Source of the DNA: Onchidella celtica
Lineage: Eukaryota > Mollusca > Gastropoda > Systellommatophora > Onchidiidae
Direction of reading: 5' to 3'
Assembly: GCA_963931925.1 (NCBI GenBank)
Contig: OZ007582.1
Location: 21,147,224-21,211,223, forward strand
DNA: 64,000 bases
Positions 37,270 through 61,839 of the stretch are shown here, piece after piece. Each line of letters starts with the position of its first letter. The first letter of the stretch is position 1. The notes under the pieces are model-generated. The model saw only the letters and a list, made by a program, of their open reading frames with translations. It did no database searches and was not told the DNA's origin. The translations under genes were made by a program, and so were the position numbers.

Positions 37270-37940
37270 AATTTATATCATAATTTACAAAGTATGGGAA
37301 CAATCATAATTTTGACCACATTATATTGAAATTTCTCACATGATTTGCCATTAGTGTAGCAAATTTGGTATTTTTTCTTGCATAATTAATAAGTCATTGG
37401 CAGTAAAATTAGTGATATTTTGAGGAATCGGTGTTACATAACATTTCAAAATATTTTATTCACACAATTCAAAAAGTACGGGAGACATCACAATTTTTAC
37501 CACATATTTGAAATCATCACACCATTTTCCTATATTGTAGCAAGTTTGGTGTTTCTCTTTGCATTAATAAAGGGTTGGCAGTAAAATAAGTGATACTGTA
37601 TTAGGAATGGATACAATGTTGCATAATATTTTATATAAAATAATATGTGTGTGATTTAAAAAATATATGAACAATGACAATTTTGACTTCATATTTAAGT
37701 TTGTCATACCGTTTTCCATTACTGTAGTATATTTGGTGTTTCTCCTTGTATTATTAGGTCATTGGCTGTAAAATATACATGTGATACTCTATGAGGAACC
37801 AATGTGGCTGGCATGATATTATTTAGGCGGAAAACTTAAAAAGTACAGGTCATATAACATTTTCAACCTTCAATTCTTAATTTTCACACCATTTTCCATT
37901 TTATGGTAAGTTTGGTGTTCCTCCTTGCCTAAATAGCCTC
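37270..37940. repeat. Satellite-like tandem repeat, about 182-bp unit, 4 copies
   Basis: Four diverged units, phased by TTTGGTGTTTCTCCTTGCAT-like words at about 37365, 37545, 37732 and 37911 (spacing 180, 187, 179). Other shared parts are AAAAAGTA-GGG, ACACCATTTTCCAT and TTGGCAGTAAAATAAGTGAT. No ORF. Confidence 0.75.
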
Positions 37941-38670
37941 CCAGCAAGAGAATATAATTTCTATCACAAATTTGTTCATCTGCTTGGTCTTGCTTGGTAA
38001 TTTATTACTATCTGTTATATAATTGGGTAAAATTGGACGGATGTACTCTATAGCTGACAAAACTACTGAACGTAGAGCTATGAAAAAATTACTGAAAGTA
38101 GTTCAAAGACTGAGCAAGGTTTGTATCAATTCATTTTAATGATGCAACAACCTTAAAAATTTAGAAAAATAAAAAACAAAATGGGCCGTTCAAGGTTTTC
38201 CGATTCGTCATTTTTACAGCTCAGACAGGGCCGAGTGTAGTAAGATATTTTGATAACTCGAAACTTTGGTCACCTAAGGCTCAGGTACCGCATCACACTC
38301 AGGCTTCAAATTTTGCACAACAGCATATTATCAATGCGAAATTAACATGGGCTATATAAGAAATTATGAAATGTTCAGGCTTCTACGTTTCATTTTTCAT
38401 TGTTTCGGCATCATTTAGATCAATTTCGAGTCATGGTTCGCCATTTTAAGGTTTCGTTATCACTTCCTGCTATGTGTTCACTATCAAACACACTAACCCG
38501 TGCGCAAATCATGCTATTGTACGGAACGCGCAGGGTGTCAACTCACAAAGGCAGAGCAGTAAGACTTAAAAACAAACGAACAAAAATAAAATAAACAAAT
38601 AGGAACAGGCAAGATGAAGCAGGTCCATAATAACCACCCAGAACTGAAACTAATATTCAAACCGATTTAT

Positions 38671-38698
38671 CCCGGGCAGGGCCGGGGACCTCAGCTAG
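38671..38698 (+). mobile_element. Helitron 3' terminus, second family, copy 1
   Basis: Hairpin CCCGG-(GCAGGG)-CCGGG is followed by GACCTCAG and CTAG (38695-38698), then T. It matches 61812-61839 closely, with shared GGGCAGGGCC, CTCAGCTAGT and spacing. The upstream sequence to about 38170 may be element body, but no 5' end was found and there are no coding parts. Confidence 0.65.
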
Positions 38699-39666
38699 TA
38701 TATAATAATGGTGTATCCAGTTTTTCAGGATTTTGCGTTATTTTGGGACCTTCACAAGCATGTAACTTTTTTTTATTTATGAAGCGATTTTGATGATTTA
38801 AAAAGCATTATGCTCTAAATTGAATTGAATGAGCTATGTGAATATTATATTAAAAATTATGCTGTGTAATAGATCTGTTATTTCTGTCGCTTGTTGCTAT
38901 ATTTAGATTTATGGTCAATGCACTAGGTGCAGTCACGAGGCAGGAAATGGTAAATGCCCAGAAGTAAACAAAGTCCAGCAAGCTTCTGACTGAACTTTGG
39001 GCTTGTCAGTGAACACTTAAAATTCTCTCTCAGTTAACCTGTGCTAGTCAGAACACTTTTCATGTGTAAGTATCAACTGCAGGTCCGTGCGGTCACTTGT
39101 TGGTGGCGCAGTCACAAGTTGCTGGTCGTGCAGTCACCTGCATGTAAGTGCCATCAGTGCATGCTCTCTGTGCGATCAGTATCAAAGTAGATCTGATAAT
39201 CATTCTCCTCTTTTCTAATTCTTTGTCTTCTCACTCTTTCTCGTCCTCATGCTGGTATTGCCTTATATTTGTGGGCTGCTGTCCATCACCACACCACACC
39301 ACCCACTTCTTCTTTCTACCGTCCCTTTCCTTTTCCTCTGCTAACTCCCTCTTTCTTTTCCTCTGCTCCTGTACCTTCTGTTTCTTCTCTGCCTTCTTTC
39401 TTTCCTGCTTTAAAAGGAGGGAGAACTGTTCTCATACAATTTAAGTCACTGAACTTACTATAATGCTAGACCTATTCTTTGATCAAGTTGTAAAATGCCT
39501 TAAAATATCTAGCCTATGTATTTGGATTTTACCACAATATTATTCTTTGTTTCTCACTAAATTCAGTTGTTTACTATTAGCTTTGATTTGAGGTCTTTAT
39601 TTTAGGAGGTTCGCTGCCCTTGGCATTTACACCTCACTTTACTTGTTTTATTATTTCTTGTTCTGG

Positions 39667-39689
39667 CGGGGGGGGGGGGGGGGGGGGGA
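39667..39689. repeat. Poly-G tract
   Basis: An almost pure G run of about 22. Similar runs occur at 57449-57458 and as poly-C at 5021-5040. Length may be affected by sequencing error. Confidence 0.7.
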
Positions 39690-39727
39690 GGAGATGATAT
39701 GGATAAATTTTAATCTATTAATTTCAA

Positions 39728-40063
39728 TTTTGCCCGGGCAGCGGCCTTTCGGCCTGCTCTTTACGATTTCCAACTGCCAAGGTATCTTTAACGTGCGCAA
39801 CGTGCACACGGGCCCTCCGAATTTTTTCGTCCTTATCCGAGAAGACTAGGTACTCGATCCTACCCCCCAATAGGACCAGGGACTTGAAAATATGAGAAAA
39901 ATCCAATTTCCAAGAACTACTCGATCCTACCCCCCAATAGGACCAGGGACTTGAAAATATGAGAAAAATCCACTTTCCAACATGCCTGCACTGCCCGGGT
40001 TTAGAACCCGGGACCCTTGGCATAAGAGGCAAGCACCTTGCCTCTAGACCACCTTGTTTACTA
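39728..40063 (-). mobile_element. tRNA-derived SINE, copy 2, with internal duplication
   Basis: On the reverse strand: GTGGTCTAGAGGCAAGGTGC, CCTCTTATGCC, the B-box-like GGGTTCTAAACCC, then CAGTGCAGGCATGTTGGAA, AAGTCCCTGGTCCTATTGGG, GATAAGGACGAAAAAATTCG, GGGCCCGTGTGCACG and GGCAGTTGGAAATCG. Blocks match the copy at 17868-18115 in order. A 67-bp part is duplicated in tandem (39851-39917 and 39918-39984, nearly identical), so this copy is longer. Confidence 0.8.
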
Positions 40064-40721
40064 TTAGCTGGTGTGCAGTGGCACTTTTGAACTCTAGTTT
40101 TGAATACATCATGTAATCATATTAATAATAAATGATAATGGTGCTAGTGATCGCAGTTGATGCACACACAACATTGATGTCACACTGCAATTACCAGTGA
40201 CTGCACCTCACGCAAGGGTGTCAGATGAATGCATGTCAGTGCAGTCAGTGCCATATGTGCATAATCACGCTAATAATACGCAGAAAACATTTTTAATGAA
40301 AATCCACCCAAAGTAGAGTGTCCAGAGCACTTCAGTGAGCTTACACCAGACCACTAAATGGAGAAAACTGTAGGGTCACATATTTACCTTTGAACTCAAG
40401 ATGGAAGTTATGGGGACACAAAACTTGGGAAAGTAAGCCAAGGCAAAAATACAAGCTTAAACAGCAGTCATATGCTATGTGATGTTGTGATGTCTTGATA
40501 AGAACATCACAAAACGTGGATTAGTCACAAAAACACCAGTAAATGAAACTGTGTGAAAAAACAAATATTGACCGCATCGATGTGCTGACTGCACCTGGTG
40601 CGGTTGACTATAGTTATTAAAGGGAAGTATTTACTTACAGATGTCTGTGAGTAAGAAAGATCAGGATTTTATTCGCAGATGGGGGTTTCTTGATTTTGTG
40701 ATGTTTACTGTGGAAGAGTTC

Positions 40722-40813
40722 CTCCAGCCTCTCGGGGGCTGCGGTAGCACAATGACTAGTATCTGCGGTTATCAGCCGTAGACTGTGGGTTCGATCCCAT
40801 GCTGGAGCTTTTT
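40722..40813 (+). ncRNA. tRNA-like pol III unit (SINE head or tRNA-derived), copy 1
   Basis: It has an A box TAGCACAATG (40745-40754, fits TRGCNNARYG), a B box GGTTCGATCCC (40788-40798) and a TTTTT terminator at 40809-40813. The stem TGCGG/CCGTA around a 7-nt loop TTATCAG looks like an anticodon arm. CTCCAGC (40722-40728) pairs perfectly with GCTGGAG (40801-40807), but the spacing before the anticodon arm is too long for a normal tRNA. Better read as a tRNA-derived repeat than a working tRNA gene. Transcription is not shown. Confidence 0.4.
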
Positions 40814-41249
40814 CTTTCTTTTCTTTTTCCAAGATTTAGATCTAGTAGTCTTCATTATTTGGAATTGGTGTTGTTTTTATTTTCTAAGGATTTTGCAAAA
40901 TCCATATCACAGGGAAACTGATCATTACTAGTGTGCTCCACATTACTTCTTTTATTTATTCCTGTTCATTTTATTATTTTTATTTATTCTGTGTTTATTG
41001 AACTGGACAGGTTGCTAATTAGAATAGAAATAAAAATGTAAATCGAATTTTAGACATGTAAATGATTTCTTTTAGTCAGTGTGAACTGAACCTTAATTTC
41101 ATCTCTTTCTGCGGTAAATTAGATCTATCCTGTATTTATTGAAACGAAGTGCTTATTCCCAGACATCTGCGAATAATATCCCGATCTTATTTGCACACGC
41201 GGGTTTCTTGGTTTTGTGATGTCTACTATGGAAGATTTCCTCCTGCCAG

Positions 41250-41350
41250 TCACGGCCTGCGGTAGAGCAATGACTGGCATACTGTAGTTATTAATCGCAG
41301 ACTATGGGTTCAATCCGTCTTGAGTTCAATTCCATGCTAGAACATTTTTT
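41250..41350 (+). ncRNA. tRNA-like unit, copy 2
   Basis: Homologue of 40722-40813 in the second tandem unit. A-box-like TAGAGCAATG; B-box-like GGTTCAATCCG followed closely by a second AGTTCAATTCC; long T run near 41344-41355. Small insertions distort the fold, so it is probably decayed. Confidence 0.35.
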
Positions 41351-41627
41351 TTTTTAAACCTGGTACTGCCCATTATTAGGAATCATTTTTTTCTTAAGGA
41401 TGTTGCAAAATTGCTGTCGTGGGGAACTGATCAATACTGGTTTGCTCCACTTACTTCTTTTATTTATTCCTGTTTATTTTATTTATTCCTGTCCATTGAA
41501 CGGGACAGTTGTTATGTAGAAATAAAAATGTAAATCAAATTTTAAACATGTAAATGATTTCTTTTAGTCAGTGTGAACTGAACATTAATTTCATTTCTCT
41601 CGACGGTAACTTAGATCTATCCTGTAT

Positions 41628-42049
41628 TTAACCCTATCCGTACGTCGTGTTTTGCAGTCTTATCCGTACGTTAGGGGTAACAAAGTATCCCCATGTTTTA
41701 TATAGTCAAAAAATCGACATTTACTTGTCCGTACATATGGGGTGACAAAGTTACCCCACATTTGTCAAAGTACAAAATCAGGTTATACCTATCCGTACAT
41801 TGGGGGTGACATTGTTACCCCACTTTCAGCGTTGATGAAATGGGTGTGATAATAGGGGGTGTAAAGTAATGACTGCTGGTCAATACAATACGAAACCACT
41901 TCTAATAAATTTAGAATAGACATTTGTCAAATTGATTTTTGGAGGAATACTGAAAGTTTCAAATAAAAATTTTCATTGTAAGCATTTAAATGGGCATAAA
42001 AACAACCTCTGGGGTAACATTTTTACCCCTTCCATATGGTTAGGGTTGA
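41628..42049. mobile_element. Candidate TTAA-type element with repeated GGGGTRAC hairpins
   Basis: The left end TTAACCCTATCCGTACG (from 41628) is imperfectly inverted at the right end, CCATATGGTTAGGGTTGA (to 42049). Inside are three tandem units of about 65 bp (41634-41825), each TATCCGTAC plus a hairpin: GGGGTAAC/GTATCCCC (41674-41692), GGGGTGAC/GTTACCCC (41739-41757) and GGGGTGAC/GTTACCCC (41803-41821). A fourth, degenerate GGGGTAA/TTACCCC lies at 42011-42029. There is no ORF of note. TTAA followed by CCCT suggests a piggyBac-like MITE, which is inference. Confidence 0.45.
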
Positions 42050-42312
42050 AAACATATTTTGGGGGTTTTCTGCTTCACCTATTTGCCATATTTTGTTGTA
42101 TTACTTTATTGTTTGTATGGAAGTTTAGTTCATTTTTATTTGCTCTGTCTGACTTTCTCTGTGATTTCACACCTGACAAAATTGGCTAATTATCATTCAT
42201 CTAAAAAAAAAAATTCCTAGCCACAATTTTATACTCTGGGGCAAGGCAGCGATGATCAGTGGGGAAAAAAAAGCAGAGAAAGAAAAGTAACAAAAAAAAT
42301 GTCAGTTCTTGA

Positions 42313-42385
42313 GGAGATTTGAACCTCCCTTACCATTTCGGCAGGCGAGTTTACATAGCATGCCACCGGGGAATCTGAGTAAAAG
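42313..42385 (-). repeat. tRNA-like sequence (SINE head or tRNA pseudogene)
   Basis: On the reverse strand CCCCGGTGGCATGCTATG precedes CTCGCCTGCCGAAATGG and a B-box-like GGTTCAAATCTCC (42325-42313). The A box is imperfect and no good acceptor stem is seen. Confidence 0.35.
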
Positions 42386-42638
42386 CATTAATAAGTAGGG
42401 TCTCTCTAATGCCCTCTCTCTCTCCATCTCTATAATGCTCCCGAGGAGATGATGAAAAAGACAACCTGGTGCATCAATACTGTAAGAAACACCATGCCTT
42501 ACTCCAAATTGAGCCATATTACAGAGTGAAGGGCATAATTATTAAAGAAAACAAGCCAAAATTGGGATCTGAAGGAGCTGTTCCTAAATAAAAATCACAA
42601 AACCAAAAATGCAGATCTGTGGATAAGATTCTGATCTT

Positions 42639-42658
42639 ATTCGCAGACGTCTGCGAAT
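42639..42658. repeat. Perfect 20-bp palindrome
   Basis: ATTCGCAGACGTCTGCGAAT is its own reverse complement and is flanked by roughly complementary GATCTT/GAGATC. Related imperfect words start both tandem units at about 40638 and 41158, so it may mark the end of the same repeat family. Confidence 0.7.
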
Positions 42659-42659
42659 G

Positions 42660-44105
42660 AGATCCAGATCTTATTTGCAGATGTTTGCCAATAAGGTTAT
42701 AAAGTCATTATCATACCAGTCCGTAACCCAAAATTCTGTCGGCACACGTATCAACTTAAGACACTTGGATTCAATAATCTTCCCATCTAATTGTGATTGA
42801 GCAAAATGTGGAAAGGGTTCAGTATGTCCTATCCCTTTTGAACTCTCACAATTCTTTATTTATAAATTTTCGTTGTTTTGTGGTTACGAGGGTAAGGGAT
42901 TGGGTTCTAAGGGATAAGGACAGGGTTCGGGATGGGCTTAGACTTAGGGATGTCATGGTCTTCCCTAGGTTTTCAGGGCATACGTACAGCCTTCTATCCC
43001 AAAAATGGTACAGTTTGTTATATAATTATATGTGTCTAGTACACAGTAGAATCTAGGTCATAGGTGCTAGATGTGTAAAACAAGTGCCAGACTCTTTTAT
43101 GATGTTAGCCTTAGATGTGAGGTCCAAGGTGTTTTATTTCTCTGTAGGTGCAATTAATTTTCAGTTGTGGTGGGCTGTAGAGCTATTCCCCTCATTTGCT
43201 TGTTTTAAGCAACTCTTAGAATTTTATTATGAACTCCACTTAAGCCCCATATATGTGGATAATACATGAGTAGCAAGACGCCAGTGGTTGTTTTTTTAAT
43301 TCAATTTTTATAATGAACTTTATTTGCCATGATACTTTTTGCTACCACTCACATAAAAAAAAATCAGAACAAATCCAAGACAGAAAGTCCTAAATCTAGA
43401 CAAATTTTCCCAAGGATATGCTGGTCTCCATGTGAGATAAAGTCATTTCCATGCAGAGATTTTAACAACTTCCCTGACTCTATCAAAATAAACCCAGCAA
43501 CCTTACAGAAAGCAGATGCTTAGGATTGACATCAAGTTTGCACGTATAGGAATGGCATAGTTCCTGTGTAGATCCACTGGCAGTGACATCATACCAACAT
43601 TGGTTCGATGTTGAGAAATCGCCCTTGCGGTTATCCCAACAACCATAGGGAAATGCTATCTAGATTCAGATCTATGTTGTAGTGACACAAGGATGCTGGC
43701 TTGGTAGTCTAGCTCTCACTATCATCACAGTCAGTGATTTTATTTTTCCTCGATGAATCCATTTCTAGTAAGAATCAACACACCAATAAAATTATGAAAT
43801 GTTGTTTGGGAATTAAACTACTAGTTTGTATAGTTTTTAAAGTTTGTATAAAGATTGAATGTGTGCCTTTTTTAATCCCATGTAACCAGTTGATTTGAGC
43901 CAACATCCTAATTTAATGTATGATAACCATTATATTATTATGTGGTATTGGAAGGAAAAAAAAAACTTGAAGTAGTGATTATATTATGGGCTTTGATTAT
44001 AATTCTATGGATATCATATTAATGAACAGTTCTATTGAACCCCAATGAATCATTAGTCTTCATTGGGTATTTCACTCCCAGGTGCGGTGAATTTTTTTAC
44101 TTCAG
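42660..44105. other. Gene-free stretch upstream of lifeguard coding exon 1
   Basis: No supportable feature apart from a degenerate repeat of the palindrome word at 42669-42690. Probably a 5' UTR intron of the lifeguard gene if transcription starts near 35-36 kb. Confidence 0.4.
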
Positions 44106-44133
44106 TGGTTAACGGCCTCCAACAGAAAGCATT

Positions 44134-58888
<14,755 letters not shown>

Positions 58889-59720
58889 GCAACATCAGCA
58901 GGAGATGAGGAGAAATCATAGTTGATGGCAGTTATCAGTAAACTGGAAACAGAACATCGGAACAGTGAGATTTCTGACAGAGGTTCCCACTTTATTTAGA
59001 TCAGTTTGTCTGCATTTGGTGTCAATATGTAGAGTTGGGCAGTAGTCATGCAGTCTAAGATACAAAAGAATTTGAAAATGGTTTTCTGTGTAGTGTTCAA
59101 ACACCTGGGATTTCCGTTCTGTAATCTGAGATTTTGTGAGAAATGTTGTTTCATAAATGTGAAAACTAATCAGCTGGCCCGTAAAAATTTATCTCTGACT
59201 CAAATTGTTTATTTAAAATCATTAATTGGAAGCTACAACACATTCCGGGCAGATGCAGTCATTTTTCTATATTTTTTTCTGTAGCAAAGGATTAGATACA
59301 CTTCAGAGGCATGAAGTAAAGAATTCACGGAAACATATAATTATTTCATTGCGTTAATACTTTTGGGAGCGTATTTTCTACTGTGTTTTGGTACCATGAA
59401 TGGGTTGTTGATGAATTCATCATCCATCTGGCCTGCTGGCATGTCAACAAATTTTCTCATTTTACAAGTGAGCGATTCAAAGTTTTTGGTCACTTTTGTT
59501 GTACTTGGATGTGGCCAAAACATTTCTACTTGTAAACTTCAAAACAGTTGAAGACATTGATATGTCGTTTTGTGAGAATATAGGTCACCTTGGATAGTCA
59601 GGACTCAGAACCATCAAGATCATTGAAATGCTGGTACTTGAGATGGACGCTTAGTTTACTGTGAGAGTCACTATGCTGCTACCTCTGCATTTTCACTATG
59701 TAGGCCACCTGGAGTACCAA
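58889..59720 (+). other. Lifeguard 3' UTR and downstream sequence
   Basis: Follows the TGA at 58886-58888. No unambiguous polyadenylation signal could be assigned, so the transcript end is not fixed. Short open frames here are not supported. Confidence 0.4.
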
Positions 59721-59967
59721 GGGGTATTTGCCGTATTGTTGTTTGGGACATTTTTTGCAGATTTGCGGTTTTGTCATGAAAATGGTTCGCTGGCTCCTAA
59801 TTTCATTATGTATAAGTGTTGTTCCAATCGGTTAAAAATATTTAAAGAATTGTGTTTGTGACGTAATGTTTTATGCATTTAGCTCTCTTGCGGACCAAAC
59901 TTCGATCCTCATTTTCTCGAAAAGGCAAATATGCACACACAACAATATGGCAAATACCTGATGATAT
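59721..59967 (+). mobile_element. MITE family A, copy 3
   Basis: The best-preserved ends of the three copies: GGGGTATTTGCCGTATTGTT on the left and AACAATATGGCAAATACCTG on the right are near-perfect inverted repeats of about 20 bp. The internal part matches copies 1 and 2 (ATTTCATTATGTATAAGTG, ATTTTCTCGAAAAGGCAAAT). Confidence 0.85.
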
Positions 59968-61811
59968 GTTCATCCTCTAGGTTTACTTTTCTCATCATGT
60001 AAGTCAGCAAAGATTCTGTCAGATGTTTTTTCCAGTAGTCATCACTATCAGGGACTTGAAGTGAATTTAATTATATTGTCAAAGGTTAGACATTTATAGA
60101 GCTTGAACTCCCAATGGTGGACTTAATGAACAGGACATGTACTTGTATATATTATTATACTTATCAGTAGGTAGAATGCGCTTATCCGCCGTCTTTAGTA
60201 TCCGGACCCACACATGACCACAGCGATTGTGGCATTGATTTTGATTCATTGGCTGATTTGCATTGCAAGCCATGAACCAACTGGCAGCGAGCTAAATGTA
60301 GTTTGCTACAGTAAACAATGGCACATGTGTGTATGTTCAGTGGGAGATGTCCGGTCAGTTTTTCACATCCTTTCCCTTGTTTACACGGATGGTAGGGAAT
60401 CTGACCAGCTTGGAGCCATCCTTTCCACCCCTGTCATAAAAATCAACTACAATGCAACCAACAGGCATTTTAACTGCTCAGACATATCTCAAACTTACAC
60501 CAATCAGTTGATCCACTGGCCATCTTTAGTGGTGAAAGAACTCTGTGGCGTCATGCCCTTTTTACCTTTACATGAGATCACCGACCGTGATGAAAGTCGA
60601 CTGGCTCAAATGTTAATTGCAGACACTCAGAATGTAACGTGTCAGATGGTCAAGTAGAGCCACAAGAGTACTGATAGGCACAACACACAACTTAATGGTA
60701 GGGAACTCACTTGAACTGAACTGAGTTATAACAGTTACTACTGATAGAATTTGTAACACAGCACTTCAGTAAGGGGAATAAAACTAACATAGTTGATTAC
60801 AAAGAGAGAACAGTTATCTCCCTTACACAATTGCAGTAACATTTTTTATTACATTTTATTACATGACAGTCATGAAAATGGTGGATTTGTTTAATTGATG
60901 CTTCTTTACTGGAGGTGGTGTTTTATTTACCTCCAACATTTTAAAGGTCAACTCATCCTTTGCAGGTCAGATTTTTTCCCACTGATGGTCACTAACATAT
61001 AGGCCAGGGAACTTTTTAAGTAGCATTTTCGCCAAAGCTATACTCAATGATAATGATGTGTATTGTACACAAAATATTAATTCACTTACTACCAACAATT
61101 TGAATTTGTGCTTGTCAGTACTAGTTCCCAACATTTCAGGGGTATTTTAAAAAAGTCGTGGTGAGGTAACTATCTTGGATGGATCATTAATTTTGTCACT
61201 GTTATGAAATAACATAATAATTTGTTATGAAATAACATATTAATTAATCATTGTGATGAAGAAATCAGATTTGTTTTCATCTTTCTTTGTGAAAAGTCCA
61301 GGTCTATGGCTACAACTACATGCTGACCTGAAGTACACTTAGCTATTGACAGTAATCATACTATAATGGAGCTAAGGGTGAAAGTTCTGCCCTCAAGGGC
61401 CCTTTTTGAGAGGGCTCCAAAACTCTGGAAGCATTCTCATCGCCTGTAACTCGGCTTATTGTGATGTAAGGGGAGAATATAAAAATACATGTACTGCAAA
61501 CTGGGTGATTTGTTCATTTTGCATAATTCACACATAAAATTCACAACAAACACTTCTGACTCCCTGCTTTTAGAACAGGGACATGCTATTATGACACAGT
61601 TTCCTTCATCGTTCATTCGCCGAAGGAAGCAAATTGTGGATTAACGAAAACATGAATCGCCTGTAAACTTTAGCGCAAAAAGGTAAACAAACTCCAGAGT
61701 TGGCGCGGAATCCGAGTCGATACTGATTCTGACATTGTATTTCTTTGTCTGTGGAAGGAACTTTACTTTGTGCCCTAGATCTAGATCGTTATAAGTAATA
61801 AAGATATTTCT
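59968..61811. other. Downstream stretch, no supported gene
   Basis: Contains a dispersed repeat at 60205-60350 shared with 15740-15870, and a 147-codon open frame (60214-60657) that starts inside that repeat. The frame begins with a hydrophobic stretch (TTAIVALILIHWLICIA) but has no recognised family. AGTTATCTCCCTTAC near 60811 resembles a word I associate with molluscan repeats. Confidence 0.35.
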
Positions 61812-61839
61812 CCTGGGCAGGGCCAGGTAACTCAGCTAG
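61812..61839 (+). mobile_element. Helitron 3' terminus, second family, copy 2
   Basis: Hairpin CCTGG-(GCAGGG)-CCAGG is followed by TAACTCAG and CTAG, then T at 61840. Same layout as 38671-38698, with paired changes in the stem (CCCGG/CCGGG there, CCTGG/CCAGG here). Confidence 0.65.

Larger units (their letters stand above)
40630..41634. repeat. Tandem duplication, two diverged units of about 500 bp
   Basis: Unit 1 (about 40630-41145) and unit 2 (about 41146-41634) align throughout: GTTTCTTG-TTTTGTGATGT, the tRNA-like part, ACTTCTTTTATTTATTCCTG, AGAAATAAAAATGTAAATC, ATGTAAATGATTTCTTTTAG then TCAGTGTGAACTGAAC, and AGATCTATCCTGTATTTA. Offsets range from about 490 to 522 because of indels. Both begin with an (A)CAGA-YRTCTG-like palindromic word related to 42639-42658. 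Confidence 0.8.

Noticed and set aside
40722-40813. Functional tRNA gene
   Set aside because: The D-arm region is too long, and the sequence lies in a duplicated repeat with a decayed second copy. A tRNA-derived repeat is more likely.
60214-60657. 147-codon open frame with a signal-peptide-like start
   Set aside because: It starts inside a dispersed repeat that also occurs at 15740-15870, has no recognised domain, and has no promoter or splice context. Kept only as a note.
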